A stretch of 64,000 nt of DNA, from NCBI RefSeq assembly GCF_003171515.1, contig NC_089392.1, forward strand, positions 3,348,001 through 3,412,000, in the 5' to 3' direction. Positions 34,469 to 45,277 of this stretch are shown one piece after another; position 1 is the first letter of the stretch, and the number at the start of each line of letters is the position of its first letter. The translations under genes and the position numbers were made by a program. This DNA comes from Pyrenophora tritici-repentis (Eukaryota > Ascomycota > Dothideomycetes > Pleosporales > Pleosporaceae). A model generated the notes under the pieces. That model was not told the DNA's origin. It was given only the letters and a program-made list of their open reading frames with translations, and searched no databases.

Positions 34469-36113
34469 TCACCAACCATCCTCACGCGCAAGAATATCCC
34501 AACCCACAAGCCGCCAAACCTCCTCACTAAACCATGCCTCCACATCTTTATCCTCAACCTTGGCAACATTCTGCATCGACGTAAGACGCATTGGTGGTAA
34601 TGGCTTCGTCAGCACATCCAAGAATTCGTCATCGGCTTTGCTACCATACATGCATGCCACCAGTGTTCGCTGCAGACGATCTTTCGCCAGTGAACTCAAA
34701 CGCGCTCGAGAAGCAGTTGCGGGGCTCTTCATGCTCATGTTACGGGAAACGCGATTCGACTGGCTCGAGCGAGCATTCTGCGGATTCATATGGTTTGGAG
34801 CCAGTCCCATTGCCCGTTCGAGGATCAATACGAGCACTTTCACTTCTAGCCGTATAGCGAGAGTCTCCGCATCGCGTTTAGCCGTCTCAATGTCGTCTTT
34901 TGGCTCAGGTGGCGGCAAGATGTTTGTTTCGATTGATGCACTACGGTGGTGCCCGAATGTGCAGTAGTAGAGACGCTTTCCCACACGTTCGAACAGAACG
35001 AACACAAAGCCATCAAAGATCTTTTGATGTACGGGATTCGACCTTTCCAAAAATCCGAGGAAACTGATGAGGAGATGGGCTACTGCGCGAGCAGATACTG
35101 ATTCCTTGATGAGGTTGGCTGTTGCATTTCCTTTACTTCGCTTAGGCTGAGGTGGTTGAGATAGGAAGTCTTGCGCCGTCTGCCGAGCCGAGGATGCGAC
35201 AGAAAGAAGTGCCGACTTGAACATATTTACCAGTTCACAAACGACCAGACTCGATAGTTGCGTACTTGCATTGGATTCTGTCAGCTTGGCCATGCCGACT
35301 AGAACCGACATGAACGCCCTGGCGCAAACGGAAAGTGCGATGGCGAAATCGGATTTGTCTTGATCCAGAGATTTTGCACCTAGATTCCTCCTTCCATGAC
35401 GGGACAAGTGCTCGTAGTTGTGAGCAACAAAGTGTAGAACCTTTCCTACGCCTGAGGCAATGCGGACGAGGTTGGAGCAGAGGGCTTGGCCATCGGTTTC
35501 ATTCGACCGACAGAGAGAGTATGCAGTATACAAAGCCTCTGTAAGTCGATTGCCATCATTGCCAAGTAATTCTAGGAAATCCATATCATCCTCGATTGTA
35601 TCTTGGGCGGCAGCTGTGGGACGTTGAACTCGCTTTTGTGTCTGCTTCTTCCGTGTTGGACTTCGACCCGATGACACACTTGGAGACCTGTCTTCTCCAT
35701 TTTGTATGATCATGTCGATATCCGGTGCCGTGGCACAAGAACTGGCCAGTGTCTTGTTGGATCGATCAAGTTTTGTATTGATATTTCGAAGATTCTCACA
35801 CTCGTTTTCAGCATGCAGGCATCTGTGTTTCCAGTAGGTCGCTTGATCAATATAATGACCCGGATTGTCTCGCTTCCTTGGATCCAAGCCAAGCTTTATT
35901 TGAGCTCGAAGCTGCAGTAGATATTCTGCTAAGCTTAGCATGTGTGAATGATTGAATTTTATACGATTTACCTCGCACTTGCACGTTCCCAGGTTTAGTC
36001 CGAATGATAGAAAGAGCCAGAGCGATCTGCTCTTTCGATGGAAGGGGTGGCGAAGAGTGGTGAAGCTCGCTTGGTGCTTTGGAAGGCATATCGAGGAAGT
36101 GGCGAATCGGCAA
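34469..36113 (-). CDS. MEI4/Rec24-like candidate meiotic DNA-break protein
   Basis: Two exons, 36113-35972 and 35928-34469, giving 533 aa; a second start is at 36089. The 43-bp intron (GTAAAT...TTAG) ends in a tandem TAGCAG, so a one-codon-shorter form is possible. Once spliced, the N-terminus reads EQIALALSIIRTKP, a short linker, then AEYLLQLRAQIKLG and YWKHRCLHAENECENLR. This arrangement (a helix ending in an S/T-K-P, a second helix, then W-coupled coiled coil) resembles the N-terminal signature of the MEI4 family (animal MEI4, fission yeast Rec24). That family promotes Spo11 double-strand breaks with REC114. The rest is helical with a basic linker at about 125-150. The assignment is from memory of the family motif. 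The reading of the long single frame starting at 36214 is not preferred. Confidence 0.6.
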
Positions 36114-36542
36114 TGAGTGGAAGAGGTGACAACAATAATGGCGGGGTAGTCTTGGATAGCGACGACTGAAACAGATACGCCAGAGGAGAGAAAGAGAAGA
36201 TGCCGACGTGGCAAGGCACGAGCTTCACCAATAGAATAGTGTGGAAGGTGGGAACGGAGACTGTGAGGTTAGGAAAGAGCGACCCAGGTGAACACCAACA
36301 CCAGCGACCGCGGCTACTGGGGTATTCATCAGCCAACATTGCTCGTCTTTGCAAAAGACACCATTACAGAATTCCAAAGCAGCCCCATGTAGTGAGCAGT
36401 ACTGTAGAGTTGGTCGCCAAGTCAGATTTCGACACATGTCTAGGTTTGAATGCATTTGCCATGGCGAGGTCTTGGGCATTGCCGAATAATGTACATGGAG
36501 CTTACAGTGGTATTTGCTATACAATTGGAGGTTTACATTATC
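36114..36542. other. Intergenic region, no gene seen
   Basis: Region between the MEI4-like start and the mL38 stop, both minus strand. It presumably holds the MEI4-like promoter. Confidence 0.5.
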
Positions 36543-37948
36543 TCACCGCATGCGCTCTGTCCGTCTCTTGTATGGAAGCGGCTCCACCCTCTTCCTCTTG
36601 AACTCGACGTCGATTTGATCCTTCATACCGGCACGCTCCATGACGCCGGCCATGCTGTCATCCCATTTCGTCCTGAACAGCGTAGCGGTAATGGCGCGAA
36701 GCTTGTTTTTGTCGGCAAAGCTTCGAAGCTTGAATCCGAAGCGCTCGGTGTCGGCAAACTTGGTAACATCCAACGGCTTTGCGCGATATTGCTCAAAGAC
36801 AAAGATGCCAAGACGATGATACGGCGCACCCTTGTGAGAGATGGGAGCAACCCACGGTAGTGTAATCTTCTTAGCGCTCGGGTCTGCCTTCTTTTGGTCT
36901 TCCTGTGCTATACGCTGGAGTGGTATGGATGTGCTAGTTGGCGAGATTGGGATGTTTGAGGCAATCAAATGGCATCGGTACGTGAAGCTGTCGCTCTGTT
37001 GTACCGGCACATCGGCATCCACAACGACGACTGTGACTAGCTTCTCTCCTGGCGTGAAGGTCTGGACGTTCAGGCGAGGCATGTTCTCCGAGATGGCAGA
37101 ATCGACAAAGTCGCCAGGTGCAACATTTCTTCGTCCGAAACCAAGATCGATATCTGCCTCAAGGTTCAACGACGGAAAAATGTCGGGAATGATTGCTAAT
37201 TGGGTGATGCGCTGTTCAAGCACGAGACGCTTGTATTGCCGCCATTTTTTGTCTGCGAGGTAACGGTAGATGGGCTTGTTCATGTCGCCTTGCAGTCGTT
37301 AGTCAATTGCAGTAGGATGGAGTGACATGTCCTACCCAGGCCATCCTCGAACTTGCGCTTCACCACCGGGTCATTGATGTCGGCCAGAACGACCAACATA
37401 TCCAAGTAATTCCTCATACTTCGCAGCTTTTGATGCTTGGCTATTTCGCCCCCGCTCAGGCTAGCATCTTGGGCCATTAAGTTCTTTATCCGCAGCTGCT
37501 GTCTCTCGATGTCCTTGATTTTCTCCTGTCTGTCCTCGAGCAAGACCTTTCTAGCCTCCTGAAAACATTGATAGGGTAATTGTTCAAAAGGAATCTCGGC
37601 GGCCTTCTGGATGGCGGAACGACGAAGGACTGCACGACGACGGCGGGATCCAACAGGCTGCACATGCTCTCTTCGCAAAAGTCGACGTTCCTGCTTCTTG
37701 TTCTCCACCATTTGAGGGTCTAGCGTGCCCCATTTCTGCATGTATTCTGGAACTTGGTCGGGAGCAGCATTTTGGGCAGCGCCCTCTTTGGGGTTTGACG
37801 GCGGAGTCGCATTCGTGGGCTGTGTCTGCACTTCTTCACGGGCTACCGCCGACGTCGAAAGCAGGCGGCGCGTGCCATTGGCGCTGGGTATTTGGCGCAC
37901 GCATCGCACACAGGCAATGAATTGGCGTATAGACGGCGTCGAGGCCAT
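36543..37948 (-). CDS. MRPL35: Mitochondrial large-subunit ribosomal protein mL38
   Basis: Two exons, 37948-37336 and 37288-36543, with a 47-bp intron (GTAGGA...CAAG), giving 452 aa. The N-terminus is basic and Ser/Thr-rich with RRLLSTSA, a likely presequence cleavage region at about residue 30. The first exon is a charged helical region. The second exon holds the PEBP-like fold of mL38 (KLVTVVVVDADVP, then LPWVAPISHKGAPYHRLGIFVFEQ). mL38 is a 54S component that uses this phosphatidylethanolamine-binding-protein fold structurally. It is divergently transcribed from uL4m across a 143-bp gap. An ATG inside exon 2 (at 37283) makes that exon look like a separate gene, but the join restores the family N-terminal part. 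Confidence 0.88.
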
Positions 37949-38091
37949 GGCGGAGTGCTGGTGTCGTCACGGTCCAAGGAGACAATGGTGGTGGTGGAAA
38001 ATGTGGTGATGCTTACTAGCGCGCGGCTTCTTTTCAGACCTCCGCCTCAACTCCGCGCCTGCGACAGCGACATTTTGGACACCCGACCGGC
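37949..38091. promoter_or_regulatory. Compact divergent promoter of mL38 and uL4m
   Basis: Only 143 bp separates the start codons of two nuclear genes for the same mitoribosomal subunit, so 5' UTRs and core promoters must share it. Repeated GGTGGTGG-type purine runs lie at about 37988-38000. Individual factor sites could not be assigned. Confidence 0.6.
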
Positions 38092-39899
38092 ATGGCTTCC
38101 ACCACCATATCCACGCCGATACGGGGCGTCACACGCCAATTGACCAGGCTGTCGATACGGCAACATCGACCATGTGTCCGCTGCGCCGTAGGCTTCCCCA
38201 CCATGATGACATGCGACATGCTAATCTCTCCAAGAAATCTCTATGCACACCCACGGCCCGCTCCATAACAACGTCTGCCCCTTCCCAGGCCACCGTCTCT
38301 GATGTCAGGATCAAAACTATCAAGCAGGCTCCCGGCTATGTGCCCGTCACACCATTGGAGCACCAAACCGTGCTTGCAACCATCCACCAATTCCCCTCCC
38401 TCGAGCCGCTACGCTTTGAAAAATACCCTGCAAACCACCTCTATCTTCCGACAAGACGAGACATTCTGCATCGCGCCGTTGTGTATGAGGGTGACGCTAC
38501 CCGATTAGGTACCGCCTCGACCAAGACAAGACATGAGGTACACGGTTCGCGAAGAAAAGTACGACCGCAGAAGGGAACAGGTCATGCTCGATTGGGAGAT
38601 CGAATGTCGCCTATGTTGAGGGGTGGAGGTGTTGCATTCGGTCCCAAGCCGCGGGACTTTTCCTCAGAGTTGCCCAAGAAGGTCTACGACCTTGCCTTCC
38701 GGACTGCTCTTTCCTACCGTTTCCGTAAGGGCGAGCTCATCATCGTCGATAATGCCATGGAGCTGGAGAGTCCTTCGACCAGGTTGTTGGCGGATATTTT
38801 CAGACACCACGAGAAGTTGTGGGGCAGGGGCCGGAGTCTAATGGTGACATTGGAGGAGCGCCCATTGCTGGAACAAGCACTGGTGGACATGGACCGCCGC
38901 AAACAGGCTATTCTTTGGAACAAAGTCGACGTCAAGTACTTGCTGGAACTGTCGCGCATCATTATCGAGCGTGACGCTCTGCAAAACATTCTCCTTTCTC
39001 ACGAAGAAGACCTTACACACAAGGCGATCCAGCCATGGCACAAGGGTCTTGTTCGCTCATTACCGCCATCTAACCTCGAATCCACCATTGGATGGGAAGA
39101 TTTCCGCCAGCTTTCACTTGCGAAACCCGAAGAAAAGGAAGCCACCCGCATTGAAGTCTACGGCAACGTAGCGGCAGCACGCTACGGATACGCCGAAACT
39201 CTACCGCAGGGCACCAAGCGCACCGAGATGACACTCTCAGCCTATGAATTGCTCACCGAAGCCAAGCAACTTGAGTTTGAAAAGAAGACGGGCCTCACAT
39301 TTTCCGACTACAGCCAAAACACAAATACGGACGACTTCCCCCGAGCGAAAGCACTAGACTACCAAATCAGCATCAAAAACGATCTCGTCGACCAAACCGC
39401 ACAGACGAACCGCTTACTGGCGGAGAAGTACCTGGTAGATGTCCGCGAGCTCGAACTGCAGAAGCTAGAACTGCTAAGCGAGGCTTCTCTTCTCGCCGCC
39501 CAAATCTTCGAACAACTTCGTGACACTCTGGAGCTCATGGGCGAAGCGGAAAGAGCGGAGGAAATGCTCGAGGCGGCTCGGAACGAGAGGACTAGCATTG
39601 AGGAAATTGAACTGAATACACTCGAGGCAAGAGTGGAATTGTCAAGGCAGATTGCCATGGTCGCTGGTATGCAGGGTGACTTTATAAGGCAGGAGAAGAT
39701 GCAGCAGGAGGTTGAAGCGCGTGAGCAAGAGTTGGAGACAAGGAGAGTGGAGATTGAGGCTCAAAATGCCTTGTTGGAGGAGGCGAGTGAGGAGGTGGAT
39801 GGTGCACCGGAGGAAACGGGAAGTGTGATTGATGTTGAGGGTCGTGTCGCTGAGCCAAGCAAAGAGGAGAGGTCTAGCAAAGAGGAAAGAAGACTATAG
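38092..39899 (+). CDS. YML6: Mitochondrial large-subunit ribosomal protein uL4m with long C-terminal extension
   Basis: Two exons, 38092-38187 and 38235-39899, with a 47-bp intron (GTAGGC...CAAG), giving 586 aa. The short first exon supplies a textbook presequence (STPIRGVTRQLTRLSIRQHR); starting at 38172 inside the intron would lose it. The L4 domain follows at about 60-300, with the signature GSRRKVRPQKGTGHARLGDR. After that come about 280 residues not found in bacterial L4 or yeast Yml6. These include a block of unknown fold and a Glu/Gln-rich coiled coil (ELQKLELLSEASLLAAQI onward) with an acidic tail. The extension could be a lineage-specific mitoribosome element or a fused domain. Confidence 0.88.
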
Positions 39900-40130
39900 G
39901 TTCTTCGCATTATGTTATTGTACAGTATATCTACAGAAATTCATGGATTGTAGCTGCGTCATAGCCATATGACATGACAAGTATGTTACAGGTGATTATT
40001 GACCGGTAGCTGCCCTAGTCATCACTCTCTGCATCTTCGACGATTCTATCCTCATCTCTTCACTGCCGCGGCTCGGCATTTTGGATGATGATCATGTCGC
40101 ATCTAACTCATTAGGTCGTCCAACAGTCCT

Positions 40131-40997
40131 TCACGCCACTTTTTGCTCGGCCCCTCCCGTATTTTCCACCTCGTCTGTCTCTTCATACCTGTTCTTCTTA
40201 CTCTTCTTGTCCTCACCTTCGATCTTCTTCCCCTTCAAAACCAGCAACATGAGACCCCCAACAGTCCCCTCACTCTTCATTTCCGAAGCGCCCTTGCACT
40301 CGGCTACAACATCCCTGACAGCCTGAAGAACCGCTTCCGCCTCCTCAGGAGTAGCCTTCTTAACGGACCCCTTCCTCCCCTCTGCCTTGAGCGTAACCTC
40401 AACTTTCCTCCCCTGCTTAAGAAACTTTCTCACTCGCTCCAGCCGGTGCCCCAAGTCACCCTTTGCAATAGCCCAGTTGATTTCAAGCGTTTTGGCAGAA
40501 TCGCCTTTTTCCTGCTTGCGAATGAGCTCGAGCTTGCGCTGGTGTTGCTCTCGAAGCTCAATCTTGGTCATGATACGGCATGTAGGTGGGTGATCAGGAT
40601 CTGGACGATCGAACTCGTCCACTTTTCCTGGATTGACTTCAACCAGGTGGTACGTTACTCTATTGTAGCTTGTCAGGGCCTCGACGAGCGGGACACCAGG
40701 GGTGAATTCGCCCTTTTCGTTGACGAGGTTGATGTACTCGGAGTTGATGGCGGAGTCGATGACGAAGTGGTCAGAGATGGCATGGCGGCGCGTGTCTTTT
40801 GTGTACTTGACGGTGCGAATACATGTTCGAGATGTGAGGCTAGGCGTAGAGGCGGCGATGGCCGTGGGCGTAGAGATTGGTGGTGCGAAAGCTGGCGCAT
40901 AGATGAGCGGAATGGAGGTTGTGCTACGGAGCGTAGGGGCGATGAAGACGCGGTAGAGGGCGCGCGATGTGCTGGGGATGTGTGAGGGTGGCATCAT
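40131..40997 (-). CDS. Mitochondrial translation initiation factor IF-3
   Basis: Intronless 288-aa protein starting at the first ATG, 40997 (or 40994). Residues 1-60 are Ser/Thr/Pro/Arg-rich without acidic residues, consistent with a presequence. The IF-3 N domain follows (INSEYINLVNEKGEFTPGVPLVEAL, then YHLVEVNPG). The C domain comes next, containing KTLEINWAIAKGDLGHRLERVRKFLKQGRKVEVTL. The tail is Lys/Glu-rich. Mitochondrial IF-3 keeps the small subunit free and proofreads initiator tRNA. It is tail to tail with uL4m (231 bp) and head to head with ATG16 (274 bp). Confidence 0.9.
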   Translation of the reverse strand: MMPPSHIPSTSRALYRVFIAPTLRSTTSIPLIYAPAFAPPISTPTAIAASTPSLTSRTCIRTVKYTKDTRRHAISDHFVIDSAINSEYINLVNEKGEFTPGVPLVEALTSYNRVTYHLVEVNPGKVDEFDRPDPDHPPTCRIMTKIELREQHQRKLELIRKQEKGDSAKTLEINWAIAKGDLGHRLERVRKFLKQGRKVEVTLKAEGRKGSVKKATPEEAEAVLQAVRDVVAECKGASEMKSEGTVGGLMLLVLKGKKIEGEDKKSKKNRYEETDEVENTGGAEQKVA

Positions 40998-41271
40998 GGG
41001 CAATTGGTGGTGAATTGGTTTCCCCCGCGCCCGCTAGTGTTGAAGTGTGAAGGGTAGGCTTGGGAGGCGTCCAACTTTTCGGGTGGCTGCCCGCTAGCAG
41101 GGGTCGAATCGGAGCAGCGACGACCCCCGAGACGCCGCAGAGCCCCGCCAGCTCACTTGCTCCCTCCATGGTGACGGAGCCCTTTTCAGCCCACGATATG
41201 TAGCACAACACCATGATATCAACAGTACCGAATCACTCCTCTTTCGACCTTTCGCAACCTTACCTACCGCC

Positions 41272-41952
41272 ATGAGTAATCCACTGGCCGAATATTTAAC
41301 TGCACTCGAGGCACGCGATGCGCACGAGAAGGCGCATGAGGACTATATCAACGCCTGTATGTGATCATGTGTCGCAAGGCGGGCTGTGACGAAGGAAAAC
41401 TCAACGAGTATAGACACAAAGCTCGCCGACCGTACTGCGACCTTCACACACGATGCCTCCACGCCAGAGCCCAACCCCTCCTCCGGCGCAACAACCAAGA
41501 CAGTCATATCAAAAGGGAAAGGTCCTGCCTCAACAGATGATGCCCCTACATCTGCAGTTGCACAGTTACGCGCCGAGCTGGCATCTACACAGCGCACCCG
41601 CGGCGACTTGGAAGCGCAACTCAGCACACTATCCGCCCAACTTTCCGCCCTCAAAGCCTCAGACACGCAGCAGAAGCAGCGCATAGAACAGCTTGAGAAG
41701 ATGAGGACAGCACTGGAAAGGCGGGGCAAGGACAAAGCAGAGGAACTCAAGGGTAAAGGCAGGCTTGTTGAAGAGGTGCACGACGAGATGGTGGCGCTGA
41801 ATCTGCAGTTGAACATGGCGGAGCAGGAAAAGGAGAAGCTGCGAAAGGAAAACGACGAGCTCACTAGGCGGTGGATGAAGAAGATGGAGGAAGAGGCTAA
41901 GACGATGAATGAGCGATCGGGCTGGGAGGATCAGTCGCGGAGGAGGAAGTAG
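41272..41952 (+). CDS. ATG16: Autophagy protein Atg16
   Basis: Two exons, 41272-41356 and 41414-41952, with a 57-bp intron (GTATGT...TATAG), giving 207 aa. The first exon encodes MSNPLAEYLTALEARD and then AHEKAHEDYINAY. This is the N-terminal amphipathic helix that binds Atg5 in fungal Atg16. A Ser/Thr/Pro linker leads to a long coiled coil at about 85-200 (LRAELASTQRTRGDLEAQL onward) that dimerises the protein. There is no WD40 domain, as expected for fungi. The Atg12-Atg5-Atg16 complex is the E3-like enzyme for Atg8 lipidation on the phagophore. The length fits filamentous-fungal Atg16. Confidence 0.88.
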
Positions 41953-42210
41953 GCGACATGTTAGATTATCAATAAACATGTCTGTTGGGTATGGCCTTAC
42001 TTGGCACATGTCTGACATTCCCTGAGCTACTTCCTATTTCATTCCGCTATCGCAATTGCATTCACTCACTTTACTGTTTCCAAGGGTGCCCGCTGGTGCC
42101 TGCACATGTCTTGGCGTTAGCGAGCTCCCCGCAATACTGTAGTACAGCCCGCCTACCACTACCTCTACGGAACCCAAACTCGTCCAAGAAGCTCTATCCA
42201 GTCTTCAACC

Positions 42211-43364
42211 ATGGGTACCGCACTCAAGACATGGGGTAAGTTGAAGAATGCATGTAGTTTGGAGAAGCTACACCCCGCAATACCACGCCGCTGCTAACCA
42301 CGACACCAGAGCTCGAGAACGCCGTCAAGCTCGTCGACCCCAGCAAAGACGCCCTCTACGACTACTCGGCCTCTGCGCAGAAAGCCATCAATGAAGCGCA
42401 CCCATGGCGAACCGATCCCCACTACTTCACCTCTGTCCGCATCTCGGCCATTGCCCTCCTCAAGATGGTCATGCATGCGCGATCAGGCGGTTCCCTTGAA
42501 GTCATGGGCTTGATGTTGGGCAAGATTGAAGCACACACGTTTGTCGTAACAGACGCCTTCAGGTTACCCGTCGAAGGCACCGAGACGCGAGTGAATGCGC
42601 AAGACGAAGCAAACGAGTACATGGTGGAATTCCTGCAGCGGGCGCGAGAGCAAGGCCAAATGGAGAACGCCGTGGGTTGGTATCATTCACATCCCGGCTA
42701 TGGTTGCTGGCTCTCTGGTATCGACGTCAATACGCAAAAGACGCAGCAACAGTTCCAGGACCCCTTCTGCGCCATCGTCATCGACCCCGACCGCACTGTG
42801 TCTGCAGGCAAGGTTGAGATTGGCGCTTTCCGCACGTACAAGGACGAGTACGTGGAGAGTACGGCAAAGGCTACCGGGGCCTCCAAGCACACGGGTGGCA
42901 CTGATAGCGACGGGTTTGAGACGATTCCGCTCGGCAAGATTGAAGACTTTGGTGCGCATGCTAGTCACTACTACTCTCTTGAAGTCTCGCACTTCAAGTC
43001 GTCGCTCGACGCCAAGCTACTCGAGGCACTATGGAACAAGTACTGGGTCCAGACACTGTCCTCATCCCCGCTCATCTCGAACCGCGAATACGGCACAAAG
43101 CAGATTTCAGATCTTGCGCGCAAAATGCAGCAGGAGAACAGCAATGGCAAGCGCTTCAAGGGCGGACCGACGTATGCGTCCGGCAACGACACCAAGAATC
43201 AGTTGACCAAGCTAGGCGCGGCGGGAAGCAAGATTGCGCGCGAAGAGGACATGGGACTTTTGGCGGCAAAGGTCAAGGATACCATTTTCAACCTCGCCAA
43301 CGGCAATGGCAGTAGCAATGGCGAACAAGCCAAGAGCCCAGAGGTGGAAATGGAGACGTCGTAG
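42211..43364 (+). CDS. CSN5: COP9 signalosome subunit 5 (deneddylase)
   Basis: Two exons, 42211-42235 (25 bp) and 42310-43364, with a 74-bp intron (GTAAGT...ACCAG), giving 359 aa. The JAMM metalloprotease motif is intact: Glu72 in [10 protein letters not shown], His134 and His136 in [15 protein letters not shown], with Ser144 and Asp147. CSN5 removes Nedd8/Rub1 from cullins as the catalytic subunit of the COP9 signalosome in nucleus and cytoplasm. In filamentous fungi it links to development and secondary metabolism. The C-terminal region (about 270-345) carries the expected helices of the MPN+ C-terminal extension. It is 258 bp downstream of ATG16 on the same strand. Confidence 0.95.
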
Positions 43365-43633
43365 GTAGGGTAATGACTGGAAAGCATGTCAGGGCGTTTA
43401 GGCGTGGGCGCATAACGGGGTATAGAAACATGGAATGAATAGGATGATATGATATCACTGTGCTTGTATGAGAGCACGCAAGTATATGAAAATGAATAGC
43501 AAATCAACAGAAACACTTTGAACATATCATGTCTATCATCTTGTATCTTGTACACTTGAGCCATGTTATCCCATCTTTCTACATATTTACAACTCACTAA
43601 AACATACACCTATCATACACCCTCCCTAGCCAT
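43365..43633. other. Convergent intergenic region
   Basis: The 3' flanks of CSN5 and mitochondrial GluRS. It is AT-rich towards 43480-43620 with no gene seen. Confidence 0.5.
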
Positions 43634-45277
43634 CTATACCTCGACCCCCAGTCTAGCTAGCGTCTCCCTCCTCCCCAAAATCAACATGACATCATAAATC
43701 CGCATCCCCTCATCCTGCCCCGTAACCATCTTGCGCAAATAATGATACACATCCTTTGCTTTCGGTCTCTTCTCCTCCGGCCCCTGATCAATCATGACAT
43801 GAATCTTGCCCATGATGCTTTCCCTATTCCACTCGTCCTCGCTTAATTGGCCCAGTATCTGCGTGCGCAAGGGGATATCCGAGGTTGTTGTCATGGGCGG
43901 GGTTTTGTCAAAGGGGCGCAGAGGGGTGAAGAGGAACGAGTTTCTGTAGAGGAATTCGTTTGCGTTTGTGTAGTTTTCTGCGTCGGCGGTGATGATGGAG
44001 CGGATGTAGTCGTTTAGGGAGGAGGAGGAGCCGACAATGGCTTTCCAGTCTTGATAAGGGGAGTCTGGGGATGTGAGTAAAGACGCGACATTATTGACCA
44101 TTTCCTCTAGGTATTCCCCGCCCTTTTCCGCGCGTTGCAACGCGTGTTTACGCTGGAGGAACTGCATTTTACCAAACGTGACGGTCGTGTTTCCCTTTGT
44201 GAATTTGAGGGAGAAGTTCTTGACGAGCGTAGCCAGGTCCATGACGTCTTTTTTCTCGCGGTGGCTCCACCCGAGTAAGGCGGCGAAGTTGGTGAGGGTT
44301 TCGGGGAAGATTTCCATTTCGCGGAAGGCGGTGATGTCCGTGTCGAAGTTGCGCTTGCTGAGCTTGTTGCCGGCTTCGTCGACGAGGAGGCCGACGTGGG
44401 CGAAGGCGGGGGGTGTCCAACCGAAAGCTTGGTACATGGCAATGTGCTTGGGTGTGCTGGGCATCCATTCGCTGCCACGGATTACATGTGTGATCTTCAT
44501 GAGGTGGTCGTCTACGACGTTGGCGAGGTGGTAGGTAGGTAGGCCATCCGACTTGAGTAGGATGGGGTCTTCGTAGGCGGATTCGGTGACATGTCCTCGT
44601 CGTTTGAGCGGGCGAAAGGTGCCGTAGATGAGGTCCTTGTAGGTTGGATACTGGTCGGGAACCTTGAGACGTATCGTGTGCGATTCACCCTTTGAAGCGC
44701 GGTCGTCGCTTTCTTCCTTTGGTATGACGGCGCATGTGCGGTCGTAGTCTGTCGCAATGCCTAGTTTGTGTCGGTGTTCGGCCAGGGCATTCAAGCGCTC
44801 CGTCGAGCAGAAACAGCGGTATGCATTTCCTGATTCCAACAAGGTATGCGCGTGCTCTTTGTAGATTGCGCTTCGCTCGGATTGCTTGTACGGCCCGTAT
44901 GGACCTCCGACTTCTGGCCCTTCATCCCATTGCAGTCCCGCCCATCGTAGATCGTCAAAGAGTCGCTGCTCGGCGTCGTGTACCGTCCGTTTCTGGTCTG
45001 TATCCTCAATGCGCAGGAGGAATTGGCCTCCTGTCCTCTTGGCGAGGAGGTAGTTGAAGAGTGCTGTTCGCAAAGAGCCTAGGTGCAGATAACCCGTCGG
45101 CGATGGTGCAAACCGCGTCCGTGCGGGAAATGTTGGTAAGGCGGGGTTAGGTTTATGGTCCTTGGCCGACTCAAACGAGATGGGACGTCGTGATGGGCGT
45201 GAAAGCCGGCAAAGACACGAGCGGCAGGTGTAGGTGGAGACCAGAGGGCGGCGGAGCAAGCAAAAAGACATGGCCAT
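43634..45277 (-). CDS. MSE1: Mitochondrial glutamyl-tRNA synthetase
   Basis: Intronless 547-aa protein. The start chosen is the first ATG, 45277; a TTG upstream is rejected. The first 45 residues are Arg/Ser/Cys-rich with no acidic residue before position 36, a mitochondrial presequence. Class-I signatures are PSPTGYLHLGSLRTA (HIGH motif as HLGS, 65-68) and KLSKR (KMSKS motif, 305-309). GxN-type Glu-tRNA recognition blocks such as RFAPSPTG and RIEDTDQKR are also present. The C-terminal anticodon-binding part has diverged normally. It charges mitochondrial tRNA-Glu. In organisms lacking mitochondrial GlnRS it also misacylates tRNA-Gln for GatFAB-type repair. Confidence 0.93.
   Translation of the reverse strand: MAMSFCLLRRPLVSTYTCRSCLCRLSRPSRRPISFESAKDHKPNPALPTFPARTRFAPSPTGYLHLGSLRTALFNYLLAKRTGGQFLLRIEDTDQKRTVHDAEQRLFDDLRWAGLQWDEGPEVGGPYGPYKQSERSAIYKEHAHTLLESGNAYRCFCSTERLNALAEHRHKLGIATDYDRTCAVIPKEESDDRASKGESHTIRLKVPDQYPTYKDLIYGTFRPLKRRGHVTESAYEDPILLKSDGLPTYHLANVVDDHLMKITHVIRGSEWMPSTPKHIAMYQAFGWTPPAFAHVGLLVDEAGNKLSKRNFDTDITAFREMEIFPETLTNFAALLGWSHREKKDVMDLATLVKNFSLKFTKGNTTVTFGKMQFLQRKHALQRAEKGGEYLEEMVNNVASLLTSPDSPYQDWKAIVGSSSSLNDYIRSIITADAENYTNANEFLYRNSFLFTPLRPFDKTPPMTTTSDIPLRTQILGQLSEDEWNRESIMGKIHVMIDQGPEEKRPKAKDVYHYLRKMVTGQDEGMRIYDVMLILGRRETLARLGVEV

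Noticed and set aside
36543..37283. Separate gene beginning MNKPIYRYL
   Set aside because: The upstream exon joins in frame through a good intron, and together they match mL38.
40143..40985. 280-codon plus-strand open frame
   Set aside because: Fully antisense to the mitochondrial IF-3 gene, which has clear family motifs.
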